A stretch of 64,000 nucleotides of DNA from Glycocaulis profundi (GCA_007050995.1 VJOU01000005.1:82221-146220); one strand, 5' to 3'; positions 28,992-39,678 are shown, counted from the first letter of the stretch. Numbers and translations: made by a program. The notes: a model not told the origin generated them from the letters alone.

Positions 28992-31838
28992 CTAGAAGCG
29001 GGCGGTCAGCCCGGCGCGCATCGTGCGGCCGGGCGCGGCTGTGATGCCGATCAGGAGCGGGTCGGCGTAGTAGCGGTCCCCGACATTGTCGATGTTGAAG
29101 TCGACCGAGAACCGCTCGTTGATGTCATAGCTGCCGTAGAGATCCCACACCGTGTGCGGCGACCAACGGACATTGACCTGACCGGACCCGACGAAGGTCA
29201 TGTCCGGTCGGCGGCTGTTGTAAATACCGCGGACGCCGACATCGAGGCGCTCATCGAACCACCGGGTCCCCAGGATCAGCGACGCGCTCTGGCGCGGGGG
29301 GATGAAATTGTCGGAGAAACCGACCCCGGAGGGGTAGCATTTGACGAAATTGTCCGGGGGATTGTCCGGCGTGTATGCGCAATAATTGATTTCGTCATAA
29401 TGCATCAGACCGAGCGAGCCATAGACCCGGCCCCGGTCATATTCCGCCTGCATCTCGGCGCCGCGGAAGACCGCCTCCTCCAGATTGGAGCCGACTCCCA
29501 CCACGCGGTAGATGTAATCGGACACCCGGTTGTCGAAATAGGCGAGGTGAAGCCGCAGCTCGTCCTCGCCGAACAGATCGGCCCGAACATAGTTCAGGCC
29601 GATCTCCCGGCTGCGCATGCGTTCCGGGTCGATGCTCGCCAATGGCGTGATGCCGGCGGAGAAGCCGCTGGTGCTCTCGAACAGGCTGGGCGTGCGGATC
29701 GCTTCGGCATAGCGCGCATAGAGCTGAAGGCCCTCGACCGGCATGACGGTCGCGGTGACGACCGGCGCGAGGCCGCTATGGCTCTGGGCGTTGTTCAGCC
29801 ACTCGCCCCAGACCAGCCGCCCGTTTTCGTCGCGATAGCTCTCCCGGGTCTCGTTCCGGTCATAGGTTTCAGATTCGGTGTAGCGCAGAGCGCCGTCCAG
29901 GCGCAGCCAGCCGACCGGCTCCCATTGGGCGGAGACGAACGCGCTGCGCTCCTCGCGCTTGCCGTCATGCTTGTCCATGGTGAGGTCCATGGAATACTCG
30001 CCGGATTCCAGTTCCGGATAAGGGGCCGAGCTTATGTCCTCGCGCGTCAGCGACGCGCCGTAATTCACAGACAGCGTCCCCCAGGTGCCTTCGAACCGGC
30101 TGGTGTTGTCGACATCGAACCCTGTCCGTCTGGAAAACTCGGCAGCGGCGGGCAGCATGACGGGTTCGCCCGGCGACCAGCTGGCCATCCACAGGATCAG
30201 CCCGTAATAGAGGTTTCGCTGCAGCTCGATGTCCTTGTCCCAGACGTTCACGCGCAGATCGAGCCAAGGATTGTCCTCCGGCTGATAGCGATAGCGCGCC
30301 GTCCAGGTGTCGCTCAGCACATTGCTGGCCTCGCCCTGACGGAAGCCTTCCCCGCGGACGATCTCGGACGGCATCATGTCGCCGAAATCGCTGTCGAACC
30401 GGTTGAAACCGACCTCCAGAGAATGCCCCCCGCCCCAGCGGGCCGTGCCCTTGAGCAGATAGGAGGTGTTGTCATACGCGGTGTTGACCACCTGCTCGCC
30501 GGAGCGGAACCGCGTATCGCCCTGAAGCGTCAGCCGCTCACGCACGATGGTGCCGCCGGCGACCCGATGCTCGCTGAACGTCGACCCGATCTCCGCGGAA
30601 GGCCCCACCGTGCCCGCGAAATAATTGCCGGCGCTGCGCCGGGCATAGGCGCCGATCAGGTCGAACTGTTCGCCCCAGCGTTTGGCCACCACGATGCTGC
30701 CCCCGCCACCGGTCGGCGCGAAGGTCGCCGGGCGCGATCCGGGCGGCGCTTCCTGGGCGTAGGCGGCCTGCGGTATCGCGCCTTCCACGGGATGCCGGTC
30801 GCAGAAGTCCGGGAAACGCTCGCTGGGCTCGCAGCTTCTGACCCATCCGCCGCTGGAACTCGCGCCATGAGCGGTCGGGGACAGGCTGTCGGTCTGCAGG
30901 CCGCCCTTCGTGCCCGCTGGCGGCGGGGAGGTGGTGTTGCCCCGCAGCTCCCCCCGCACCCGGATGCCGAAAGACTCGTCCGGGTCCAGAATATCGCCCA
31001 CCGCCAGGGTGCGCGCGACCATGATGCCGCCGGTCGCGCCCACGGCTTCGGGCCGGGTGCTCGGCCCCTTGTCGACGACCATCTCGGCGAGCAGGTCCGG
31101 GTCCAGATAATTGCGCGACGCCACCCCTGAATAGCCTCGATAGACGACCGTGGACTGCTGGGCGCCGTCCACGACCACGGGCACCCGGTTCATCCCCTGC
31201 ATGCCCCAGACATTGAGGTCCAGAGAGCCGCTATTGCGGTTTTCGCCCGTCAGCACGCCGGGCGTGCCGGAGATCACGTCCCCGACCGTGGTGCCCCGGA
31301 AGCGCTGAATCCGCTCCTGTGAGATATAGGCGGACGAACCCGGCGTCTCATAGGGCAGACGCGCGCCGGGCGAGGCGGCCTGCGCGCCCTCGACCCGCAG
31401 CAGCCCGAGCTGGATCGCGTCGTCGTGAGGGGTCGCGGTCCCCGGCCGCTCGATCGCCACGGTGCGCGCCGACATCTGGCGCGCGGTGAAGCCGCTGCCG
31501 GCCAGGAGGCGGTCGAGGGCATCGCGCGCGCTCATGCGGCCGCGTGCGCCGGGGGAGGCGATACCTTCAAGATCGCGCGTGGCGTAGACGAAGGACAAGC
31601 CGGTCTGCTCGGAGAGCGCATTCAGCGCGGACGCCATCGGCTGCGGGGGTATCGAGACCTCGAACGGCGCCTCGGCCATCTGGGACGCGGGGGCGTCTGC
31701 ATCGATCTGCGCCTGCGCCGGCCCCGTCAGGATCAGCGCAGCCGTCGCCAGGGCCGTGCCTGCGAGCAGCGTCGCGCCGATGCGCCCGCGTCCCACACGC
31801 ATGTCATGGCGTGCCTTGAGTACTGCCGTCGTCGTCAT
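28992..31838 (-). CDS. TonB-dependent receptor with N-terminal STN signalling domain
   Basis: 948 residues. Signal peptide (to about residue 43, ...GPAQA), STN secretin/TonB short domain (about 57-108, FEVSIPPQPMASALNALSEQTGLSFVY), plug (about 150-270, with STVVYRGYSGVASRNYLD and GVGATGGIM-like turn), then a 22-strand-type barrel ending in LTARF. AAAGGGG lies just before ATG 31838. The STN domain with adjacent fecR and fecI identifies a transducing receptor that signals substrate occupancy. The substrate is a ferric siderophore or heme; the sequence does not let me choose. Extracellular loops contain paired cysteines (CEPSERFPDFCD; CAYTPDNPPDNFVKC). Confidence 0.9.
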   Translation of the reverse strand: MTTTAVLKARHDMRVGRGRIGATLLAGTALATAALILTGPAQAQIDADAPASQMAEAPFEVSIPPQPMASALNALSEQTGLSFVYATRDLEGIASPGARGRMSARDALDRLLAGSGFTARQMSARTVAIERPGTATPHDDAIQLGLLRVEGAQAASPGARLPYETPGSSAYISQERIQRFRGTTVGDVISGTPGVLTGENRNSGSLDLNVWGMQGMNRVPVVVDGAQQSTVVYRGYSGVASRNYLDPDLLAEMVVDKGPSTRPEAVGATGGIMVARTLAVGDILDPDESFGIRVRGELRGNTTSPPPAGTKGGLQTDSLSPTAHGASSSGGWVRSCEPSERFPDFCDRHPVEGAIPQAAYAQEAPPGSRPATFAPTGGGGSIVVAKRWGEQFDLIGAYARRSAGNYFAGTVGPSAEIGSTFSEHRVAGGTIVRERLTLQGDTRFRSGEQVVNTAYDNTSYLLKGTARWGGGHSLEVGFNRFDSDFGDMMPSEIVRGEGFRQGEASNVLSDTWTARYRYQPEDNPWLDLRVNVWDKDIELQRNLYYGLILWMASWSPGEPVMLPAAAEFSRRTGFDVDNTSRFEGTWGTLSVNYGASLTREDISSAPYPELESGEYSMDLTMDKHDGKREERSAFVSAQWEPVGWLRLDGALRYTESETYDRNETRESYRDENGRLVWGEWLNNAQSHSGLAPVVTATVMPVEGLQLYARYAEAIRTPSLFESTSGFSAGITPLASIDPERMRSREIGLNYVRADLFGEDELRLHLAYFDNRVSDYIYRVVGVGSNLEEAVFRGAEMQAEYDRGRVYGSLGLMHYDEINYCAYTPDNPPDNFVKCYPSGVGFSDNFIPPRQSASLILGTRWFDERLDVGVRGIYNSRRPDMTFVGSGQVNVRWSPHTVWDLYGSYDINERFSVDFNIDNVGDRYYADPLLIGITAAPGRTMRAGLTARF

Positions 31839-31970
31839 TGTGCGCCCCTTTCCGAACGATCATCATAGCGTTGCGACTGCGTCTCAATCGCTGTTCTCAT
31901 GTATGACGATCAGGGCGCGCCTCACCGGTGCTGTTTGCGGATAGTTTCTGCAGCCGCGTCAGGCTGGGGC

Positions 31971-32996
31971 TCAGCGGACCAGCGCAAGCCGGTTCGAGAT
32001 CCGGGTGACCTGAAGGCCTTCAGCGGCCGCAAGCGCATCAAGACCGCTTTCGATCTCGTCGATCGCGATCCGGGCTGTGACCGACGGCGCGTCAGGCACA
32101 TCCGCCAGGAACAGGATGCGGCCGGGCCGGTAGCGATCCATTTCGGCGAAGGCGTCAGCGAGGGTCCTGTCATCGATCGCGATGACGCCCCGGCGCCAGA
32201 TATCCTGTGACGGCGCTGCGGCCATGACCGGCCCGGGCGCATGTCCCGTTCGATACCGGACGGCCTCTCCCGCCGTCAGGATGACGGCGTCCGTCTCGCC
32301 TGAGACCGATGACGCGGCGTTCACCGGCGAGCGGAGCGCCACCCGCCCCTCGCTGACGGACACGAGCGTCTCGGCGCCATCGCGTCGGACGGTGAACACC
32401 GTGCCGAGGGCCGTGGCGCGTCCACCCGCCGCTCTTACCGAAAAAGGCCGGGACGGGTCGCCGACGACCTCGAACCGGGCTTCGCCCCGCAGCAGTCTCA
32501 CCTCTCGGCGGTCAGCCCGGTAGCGGACGGCGATGGCGGTGTCGGTGTTGAGCCACGCGGCCGAGCCGTCGGCAAGTTCTACCCGTGCGGGCGCGCCGAT
32601 GGCCGCCACATGATCGGCGGAGATGTCCTGGACGGTCCTCGGGCCCAGGACGACACCCAGGATGAGACAGGCCGCCACAAGACCTGCCCAGGCCGGCTTC
32701 GGGATCCACGATGACGGCGCCGGAATGCGCCAGGACCGCCGCGACCCGGCGCGCGTGCGGTGCGCATCGCGCCGTTCGCGCCCGAACGGCTCGGCCGATG
32801 CGAAGGCGGGTTTGAGCGCGGTGATCTGGGACCACAGGATATGGAGCTCGTCAAACGCGGCGGCGTGACGCGCATCTGCGTCGCGCCATTGCTGAAACCC
32901 GGCCCAGTCCGGCTCTGTCGAGGCCAGCTGCAGCATCCAGTCCTGCGCGGCGTCGTCGACGGCATCCTGGCAGTCTGACTCTGATGAAAGGCTCAT
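31971..32996 (-). CDS. fecR: FecR-family anti-sigma/signal-transducing protein
   Basis: 341 residues. N-terminal cytosolic domain with DWMLQLASTEPDWAGFQQWRDADARHAAAFDEL (the DUF4880 anti-sigma part), one membrane helix at about residues 100-118, then the FecR domain (VELADGSAAWLNTDTAIAVRYRADRREVRLLRGEARFEV). A C-terminal part contacts the receptor STN domain. It relays the receptor signal to FecI. It lies between receptor and sigma factor on one strand, 66 bases after fecI. Confidence 0.92.
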   Translation of the reverse strand: MSLSSESDCQDAVDDAAQDWMLQLASTEPDWAGFQQWRDADARHAAAFDELHILWSQITALKPAFASAEPFGRERRDAHRTRAGSRRSWRIPAPSSWIPKPAWAGLVAACLILGVVLGPRTVQDISADHVAAIGAPARVELADGSAAWLNTDTAIAVRYRADRREVRLLRGEARFEVVGDPSRPFSVRAAGGRATALGTVFTVRRDGAETLVSVSEGRVALRSPVNAASSVSGETDAVILTAGEAVRYRTGHAPGPVMAAAPSQDIWRRGVIAIDDRTLADAFAEMDRYRPGRILFLADVPDAPSVTARIAIDEIESGLDALAAAEGLQVTRISNRLALVR

Positions 32997-33062
32997 GTCG
33001 GCTCGCTGCGGGTTGTTATGGGTAAGACGAGTCAGGCTCTGCCAACCTGCGCGGCCAAGGGG

Positions 33063-33578
33063 TCAGCCGGCGCCATCGGGATCCTGACCATGGAAGCGGC
33101 GCCGCGCGGCGAGCAGTGTCGAAAGGGCCAGTTTCAGATCCTTGTGGACGGTCGTGAGCCCGACACCCAGCGCCTCGGCGATGCGGACATGCGACCAGCC
33201 TTCATACCGGCTCAGATAGAAGATGCGCCGGCAGCGCGTCGGCAGTCGGCTCGCCTCCGCTTCGAGGAAGGCCAGCTCCGCGCGCGCCATCGTCTCACGC
33301 TCTGGCGTGATCGCGGCCTCCGGGCGCCAGAGCGTATGGCCCATCTCTGCACGGATCTCGCTTCGGCGCTTTTCCACGCGCATATGGTCGGTCGCGAGAT
33401 TGGCCGCCATGCGGAACAGATAGCGCCGCCCGTCTTGGAGCGGCTCGGTATCCGGCATCCGGCAGAGTTTCAGATAGAGGTCATGGGCGATGTCTTCGGC
33501 CGCGGCCGCCGAACCCAGCCGCCGCCGAAGAAAGCGCAGAAGGTCTTTCTCGTGCTTCCTGTAGGCGACCAGCAGCAA
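33063..33578 (-). CDS. fecI: ECF sigma factor, FecI type
   Basis: 171 residues with sigma region 2 (EKDLLRFLRRRLGSAAAAEDIAHDLYLKLCR) and region 4 (PTRCRRIFYLSRYEGWSHVRIAEALGVGLTTVHKDL). Directs RNA polymerase to the receptor promoter when the receptor is loaded. An in-frame stop a few codons upstream forces a TTG start at 33578, with AGGA seven bases before it; the nearby ATG is out of frame. A rare start would keep the level low. A Fur-like box is 90 bases upstream. Confidence 0.9.
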   Translation of the reverse strand: MLLVAYRKHEKDLLRFLRRRLGSAAAAEDIAHDLYLKLCRMPDTEPLQDGRRYLFRMAANLATDHMRVEKRRSEIRAEMGHTLWRPEAAITPERETMARAELAFLEAEASRLPTRCRRIFYLSRYEGWSHVRIAEALGVGLTTVHKDLKLALSTLLAARRRFHGQDPDGAG

Positions 33579-33667
33579 TCTGCATTCCTAAGAGTTTGAC
33601 TGAGACCGGCCGCGGGCGAACGGTTCGCCGAACCGGAAGCGGTCCGCACGCGCAGCCCTATCGCATA

Positions 33668-33682
33668 TGAGAATGAGTCGCA
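33668..33682 (-). promoter_or_regulatory. Fur-like box upstream of fecI
   Basis: TGAGAATGAGTCGCA fits the 7-1-7 Fur pattern TGAGAAT-N-ATTCTCA at 12 of 14 arm positions. It stands 90 bases upstream of the fecI start and would make the iron-uptake cascade iron-repressed. Only sequence similarity supports it. Confidence 0.45.
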
Positions 33683-33894
33683 AGACGTGTGCGCTTTAAG
33701 CCTCCCGGCGACTATCCGATGATCGCTCCGGGATACGCAAAAGAGCGCAGCGCCGCCGCCAACGCCCGCGGATTGGGCCGGCCGATCGCGTGCGCCGTCC
33801 CGGCAATGCTGAGGCCTTAGCGCCGCAGACCGATCAGGATCGGACAATGGGGGAGGGCCGGTCGCCGTGGCAGGGGGTCTCGTGGAAGAGCCCT

Positions 33895-34165
33895 GGATCT
33901 TGCGGCCCTGTGCGTGGTCTTTCAGCACGAGGAAGTCGATGAACTCGCCATAGCGCGGATCGCATTGCGGCCGGATGCCGGCACCCGCGACGTGCAGCGG
34001 GTAGGGATCGCCGTCATTGAGCTCGGTCCAGACCAGGTCGCCGTCCACGATGACCGCCCGGCCCATCACGCTGCGCGTATCGATCCATGCTTCTAGAACC
34101 TCGATCTGGCTGAACAGGGTGGGGCAGAATGGCGCGGAGGCAATATTACTAAATTGCGCCCACAC
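33895..34165 (-). pseudogene. possible gene remnant of unknown function
   Basis: Within the 630-bp gap between fecI and the MBL hydrolase, a minus-strand frame from a GTG at 34165 reads plausibly for about 87 residues (IEVLEAWIDTRSVMGRAVIV, then GDPYPLHVAG and YGEFIDFLVLKDHAQG) with GC-rich third positions. It then turns into low-quality Pro/Arg/Ser-rich sequence. I do not recognise the family. It could be a truncated gene, or a short real gene with a frameshift near 33900. The rest of the gap (33579-33890) holds only the Fur-like box and the fecI leader. Confidence 0.25.
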
Positions 34166-34175
34166 CGGCTCGTCG

Positions 34176-34191
34176 CATAATAAATATTATG
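34176..34191. promoter_or_regulatory. AT-rich palindrome in an intergenic promoter region
   Basis: CATAAT-AAAT-ATTATG is an inverted repeat of six-base arms inside a markedly AT-rich stretch (34140-34205) in a GC-rich genome. It lies just upstream of the possible remnant at 34165 on the minus strand and directly after the MBL gene stop. It could be a promoter or operator or the tail of a transcription unit; the sequence does not decide. Confidence 0.3.
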
Positions 34192-34208
34192 AGAAATAAT
34201 ATGTAGGC

Positions 34209-35072
34209 TCAGACCGGGTCGATGCGGAGGAGATCGCCCGTATTCTCCGCGATCACGAGGCTCAGTCTGTCATAGGCCGGCCTCACGCCCTGCGGACAGC
34301 GCGCCAGCAGCGCCCGGTAATCGAGATCGATGTGCATGTTGGTCAGGATGCCCTGGCGCACGGCCGCGCGCTCCAGCCAGACCAGCGCGGCATCGAGATG
34401 AGCGTGCGTGGGATGCGGCTTTTCTCGAAGCGCGTCGACGATCCACACGCTCGCGCCGTCCACGGCCTGAAACGCCGCGTCCGGCATGGCGCTGATGTCG
34501 GGCGTGTAGACCAGCGGACCGAAACGGAACCCGCTGCACGGCGCGCGGCCATGCTCCACGGTGAAAGATTGCAGGCGCAGCCGCCCGCCCGGCCCGTCGA
34601 TGTCCGCGCCGCCCCCCTCGGCCAGCACCCGGCGTTCCAGCAACGGCGGATAGCCTGATCCTTCAGGAGTTTGGAAGATGTATCCGAAGCGTGCCATGAG
34701 CGCGCTGTCCGTGAACGGGTTCATCCATGCGGGGAGCTGACGGCCCGCGCGATAGACCAGCGCGCGCAGATCGTCGATGCCATGGCTCTGGTCGGCATGG
34801 TCGTGGGTGAAGGCCACCGCATCGAGCCGTGTCACGCCAGCGTCGAGGATCTGCTGGCGCAGGTCCGGCGACGTGTCCACCAGCAGGCGCGTGACCCGTT
34901 CGCCGCCCAGATCGCTTTCAGTTTCAGCGCGTTCGACCAGTATCGAGCAGCGGGATCGGCGGTTTTTCGGCTCGCCCGGATCGCACTCGCCCCAGTCGCC
35001 GTCGATGCGCGGCACGCCGCCCGACGAGCCGCAGCCCAGAATGCGGACCCGTATGACGGGCCCGCCGCTCAC
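34209..35072 (-). CDS. MBL-fold metallo-hydrolase, PhnP-like
   Basis: A 287-residue metallo-beta-lactamase-fold hydrolase. N-terminal LGCGSSGGVPRIDGDWGECD, the metal-binding FTHDHADQSHGIDDLR (HxHxDH), a downstream EHG and the C-terminal NMHIDLDY. The length and GCGSSGGVP start match the PhnP/Lactonase-like phosphodiesterase group, whose members cleave cyclic phosphates, and which often sits beside tatD in alphaproteobacteria. Substrate unknown. Start ATG at 35072 overlaps the tatD stop (ATGA). Last gene of the rlpA-dac-tmk-holB-tatD block. Confidence 0.85.
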   Translation of the reverse strand: MSGGPVIRVRILGCGSSGGVPRIDGDWGECDPGEPKNRRSRCSILVERAETESDLGGERVTRLLVDTSPDLRQQILDAGVTRLDAVAFTHDHADQSHGIDDLRALVYRAGRQLPAWMNPFTDSALMARFGYIFQTPEGSGYPPLLERRVLAEGGGADIDGPGGRLRLQSFTVEHGRAPCSGFRFGPLVYTPDISAMPDAAFQAVDGASVWIVDALREKPHPTHAHLDAALVWLERAAVRQGILTNMHIDLDYRALLARCPQGVRPAYDRLSLVIAENTGDLLRIDPV

Positions 35073-35853
35073 ATCGTCCTCGGCAGGCGGCTGAACAGCG
35101 CCCGACAGTTCGCGGTGGTGATGTGCGCGGTCTCTTCGGCGGTCCAGCCTTTGATCTCGCCGAGCTTTTCAGCCACGTGCGGCAGGAAGGCCGGTTCGTT
35201 GCGCCGTCCGCGATGGGGCACGGGCGCCAGATACGGGCAGTCGGTCTCCACGATCACCCGGTCGTCGGGCACATGCTGGGCGAACACGTCGCGCACGTCC
35301 TGGGCCTTCTTGAAGGTGATGATCCCCGAAGCGGAGAACCAGCAGCCCAGCGCCGCCGCCCGCCGGGCCAGCTCCGCGCCGCCGGTGTAGCAGTGAAGCA
35401 GCGCCTTGAAGGCCCCCTTCCCCATCTCCTCCTCCAGCAGATCGGCCATCTTCGCGTCCGCCTCGCGCGAGTGCAGGATCACCGGCAGCCCCGTCAGGCG
35501 CGCCGCCTCGATATGCGCGCGCAGGGAGGCGTATTGGGCATCCTCCGGGCTGTAATTGTAGTGGAAATCCAGCCCCGTCTCCCCGATCGCGACCACCTTG
35601 GGGTGGCGGGCGATGTCGGCCAGCTCGTCCGCGGTGATGTCGGGCCGGTCCTTGGCGTGGTGGGGATGCGCACCGATGGTGCAGAACACGTCGTCATGGC
35701 GCTCGGCGATGGCGCTGACGGCGGGAAAATCGCTCAGGCGGCAGCAGATCGCGATCATGGGCGACACGCCCGCCTGCCGCGCGCGATCCAGAACTGAATC
35801 CAGGTCATTTTCATAATCTTCGCCGTGAATATTCACATGGCTGTCAATCAGCA

Positions 35854-35854
<1 letters not shown>
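35069..35854 (-). CDS. tatD: TatD-family metal-dependent deoxyribonuclease
   Basis: 261 residues, TIM-barrel hydrolase. Seen: IDSHVNIHG start, IGETGLDFHYNYSPEDAQ, VILHSREADAK, the H of LLHCYTGG and VETDCPYLAP. The family has 3'-5' DNase and DNA-repair activity. The second histidine of the usual N-terminal HxH (DSHCH) is Asn here; I recall this variant in alphaproteobacterial homologues. ATG at 35854 shares one base with the holB stop. Confidence 0.92.
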
Positions 35855-36899
<1,045 letters not shown>

Positions 36900-36903
<4 letters not shown>

Positions 36904-37535
36904 CGTCCCGCCCCCAGCCGCGCGTCGATGACCGCGAGCGCCGCCGCCAGAACGGTTTCAGGCGGCTGGCTGGAATCGATCACCGCGCAGCGGACGGGCT
37001 CGTCGCGGGCGATGTCGAGGAAGCCCTGGCGCAGGGCGCGGTGGAAATCGAGGCCGTGGCGCTCGAACCGCGTGGCGCCCTCGCCCCGGTCCAGCGCGCG
37101 CTGAAGGCCCGCCTCGGGGTCGAGATCGAGGATCAGGGTGAGGTCGGGGACCAGCCCCTCCATCACAGCGGCGTCGATGGCCGCGATGCGGCCCGCGTCC
37201 ATGCCCCCCGCCGCGCCCTGATAGGCGCGGGTGGAATCGGAAAAGCGGTCGCAGATCACCCAGCGGCCGACGTCCAGCGCGGGCCGGATGCGGCGCTCGG
37301 CATGGTCGGCGCGGGCGGCGTAGAGCAGCAGCGTCTCGCTAACCGGCGACCAGCGACCCGTCTCGCCCTCCAGCAGCAGCGCGCGGACGGCCTCCGCGTT
37401 CGGCGTGCCGCCCGGCTCGCGGGTCAGTTCGACAGGACCGACATGCGGTTCGAGCGCGGTGGCCAGACCCTCGGCGAGCGTGGACTTTCCGGCCCCCTCC
37501 CCGCCTTCCAGCGTGATGAAGCGTCCCCGGGCCAC
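36900..37535 (-). CDS. tmk: thymidylate kinase
   Basis: 211 residues. dTMP to dTDP phosphorylation. P-loop LEGGEGAGKSTLAEGL, LTREPGGTPNAEAVR, the DR motif in CDRFSDSTRAYQGAAGG, and LILDLDPEAGLQRA. Starts five bases after the carboxypeptidase stop and overlaps holB by four bases, so all are probably co-transcribed. Confidence 0.95.
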
Positions 37536-37539
37536 GCCG

Positions 37540-38682
37540 TCAGGAGCGGATCAGGCGCACGAGCGCGGTGACCGCCTGGCCGGGCAGGCTCTGGCGGCGC
37601 ACGGCCTGCGCGGCTTCGAGCGGATATTCCTCCACCCGTCCGCCGGGCAGGGTCACGACCAGGGTGGCGACCTCCTCGCCCTCGGCGATGGGCGCGCGCA
37701 GCGGGCCCTGATAGACCACCTCGGCCCTCAGGGCGGGCCGGTCGCGGCGGTGGACCCCGATGGCCACCCCCTCGGCGGCGCGCAGCGGCACGGTTGAGCG
37801 CTCGCCCAGATAGACCTCGGCCTCGCCCACCTGCGCCCCGGGCTCGGCCAGCCGCGCCATGACGAAGTCGGAGAAGGCTGAGCGCATCAGCCGCTCCGCC
37901 TCGTTGGCGCGGGCGCGCATGGATTCGGTGCCGTTGAACACGATGATCCGCCGCTCGCCCTGGCGCTCGGCCGAAGCCGTCAGGCCATAGCCCGCCTCGC
38001 TGGTGTAGCCGGTCTTCAGCCCGTCCGCGCCGTCGAACGTGCCCAGCAGCGGATTGCGGTTGTACTGGCGGATGCCGTTGTAAGTGAACTCGCGCTCTGA
38101 ATAGAGCTCGTAGAAGTCGGGATGGTTCTCGATGATGTGCCGGGCGAGCCGGCCCAGATCTTCCGGCGAGATCAGGTGGCCTTCCGCCGTCAGGCCGGTG
38201 GAGTTGCGGAAATTCGCGGTCTCAAGGCCCAGCTCATGGGCGCGCCGTGTCATGGCGTCGGCGAAGTTCGCCTCGCTGCCCGCCAGCGCCTCGGCCACCA
38301 CGATGCAGGCGTCATTGCCCGACTGGACGATGATCCCGCGCAGCAGGTCCTCCACCCGCGCCCGGGCGTTCAGGTCGAGAAACATGGTCGAGCCGCCCGA
38401 GGCGGCCCCGCCGACACGCCAGGCGTATTCGCTCACCGGCAGCTCGTCGTCCAGCGACAGCGTGCCCGCCTCGATGGCCTCGAACACCATCAGCGCGGTC
38501 ATCAGCTTGGACATGGACGACGGCGGCATGGGCACGTCGCCGTTCTTGGAATACAGGATGTCGCCGGTCTCGAAATCCATGATCAGCGCGTGGCTGGCGG
38601 AGGTCTCGAAGGCGGAGTCCTGAGCGGTCGCGGCGAAGGGCGCGAGGACCAGGGCGGACAGGGCGAGAAGGGCGCGGCGCAT
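37540..38682 (-). CDS. D-alanyl-D-alanine carboxypeptidase (PBP5/6-like)
   Basis: 380 residues. Signal peptide MRRALLALSALVLAPFAATAQ, then the serine peptidase S11 domain with SxxK (SSMSKLMTA), SxN (SGNDAC) and KTG (LKTGYTSEAGYG), and a C-terminal PBP5-type beta domain. The enzyme trims terminal D-Ala from peptidoglycan stem peptides in the periplasm; the last residues (QAVTALVRLIRS) may form the amphipathic membrane anchor. ATG 38682 is chosen because it begins the signal sequence. Downstream of rlpA, another envelope gene. Confidence 0.93.
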   Translation of the reverse strand: MRRALLALSALVLAPFAATAQDSAFETSASHALIMDFETGDILYSKNGDVPMPPSSMSKLMTALMVFEAIEAGTLSLDDELPVSEYAWRVGGAASGGSTMFLDLNARARVEDLLRGIIVQSGNDACIVVAEALAGSEANFADAMTRRAHELGLETANFRNSTGLTAEGHLISPEDLGRLARHIIENHPDFYELYSEREFTYNGIRQYNRNPLLGTFDGADGLKTGYTSEAGYGLTASAERQGERRIIVFNGTESMRARANEAERLMRSAFSDFVMARLAEPGAQVGEAEVYLGERSTVPLRAAEGVAIGVHRRDRPALRAEVVYQGPLRAPIAEGEEVATLVVTLPGGRVEEYPLEAAQAVRRQSLPGQAVTALVRLIRS

Positions 38683-38822
38683 GGATGCGGGGCTCCGGGC
38701 TGGGGCTGTGTCGGGCGCGGGCAGGCCAGGGCGAATCGCCCGGCCGGCGCGAGGGTTCATAGAACCGCGCGAGGTCCGCGCCGTCCAGAACACCCCGCAG
38801 ATTTTCAAGAAGCGGCGGAGGA

Positions 38823-39452
38823 TCAGGGCGTGCCCATGGCCCCGGAGCGACCCGAGCGCAGCGCGGCGATGCGGCGCGGGGACATCAGGCGCGAAGGCGC
38901 GGCCTCGTGAAGCTCCTCGTCCACGGGGAAGGCTTCCACCCGCACCTCGGCCAGCCCGTCGGCCACGAAGCCGAGCCGTTCGGCCGCAGCGCGCGACAGG
39001 TCGATGATCCGGTCGTCGGAGAACGGCCCGCGGTCGTTGATACGCACCATCACGCTCTCGCCCGTGTCCAGCCGCGTGACGCGGACCATGGAGCTGAAGG
39101 GCAGTTCGCGGTGGGCCGCGGTCAGGGCGCTTGAATCGAAGCGCTCGCCGCTGGCCGTCTTGCGGCCGTTGAAGCCCGGCCCGTACCAGGAGGCCGCACC
39201 CTCAGAGACGTGGAAGGGCTCGGGCTCGGTCTCGATCAGGGGGGCCTGGAAGCTGGCGCTGTCGCGGGCGATGCGGCGGGACCGTTCGCGGCGGGGCTCA
39301 TGCCCGCGGCGCAGGAAGTCCGGCGCGGTGCGGGCGACACGGATTTCCTCGCCCTCCCCGCTGGTGGTCGCGCAGGCGGACAGCGAAAAGGCCGAGGCGG
39401 CTGCGAACACGCACACACACACAAGGCGGGAGAACGGGTTTCCTCGTCTCAC
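38823..39452 (-). CDS. rlpA: RlpA-like septal-ring lipoprotein
   Basis: 209 residues. Lipoprotein signal RLVCVCVFAAASAFSLSAC with the lipobox LSAC, an Arg-rich linker, then the double-psi beta-barrel domain EGAASWYGPGFNGRKTASGERFD...AAHRELPF and RINDRGPFSDDRIIDLSRAAAERLGF, with the catalytic-type D-R-G-P-F. RlpA members cleave denuded glycan strands. No SPOR domain follows, unlike E. coli RlpA. I prefer the GTG at 39452, giving a compact signal; ATG 39503 adds 17 residues with rare codons. A (CA)n run lies in the signal-peptide codons. Confidence 0.88.
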   Translation of the reverse strand: MRRGNPFSRLVCVCVFAAASAFSLSACATTSGEGEEIRVARTAPDFLRRGHEPRRERSRRIARDSASFQAPLIETEPEPFHVSEGAASWYGPGFNGRKTASGERFDSSALTAAHRELPFSSMVRVTRLDTGESVMVRINDRGPFSDDRIIDLSRAAAERLGFVADGLAEVRVEAFPVDEELHEAAPSRLMSPRRIAALRSGRSGAMGTP

Positions 39453-39588
39453 GTCGTCTCTTGCCCATGCCCCGTTGACGTTGGGGCGGGAACCTAACGG
39501 CATCCGCCGCGTTTGGCGACCCCTGAAGTGGTTAAGATCGCCGCGCTTGCCTGACCCCGCCTCACCCGGCTAAACCCGAGCCTCGGCC

Positions 39589-39678
<90 letters not shown>

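Noticed and set aside
29154-31130. 658-codon plus-strand frame opposite the TonB-dependent receptor
   Set aside because: Composition artefact of GC-rich codons; no domains seen, while the minus-strand receptor is unmistakable.
39409-39424. CA dinucleotide repeat as a phase-variation switch
   Set aside because: It is short, lies in the rlpA signal-peptide codons, and there is no sign of alternative frames being used.
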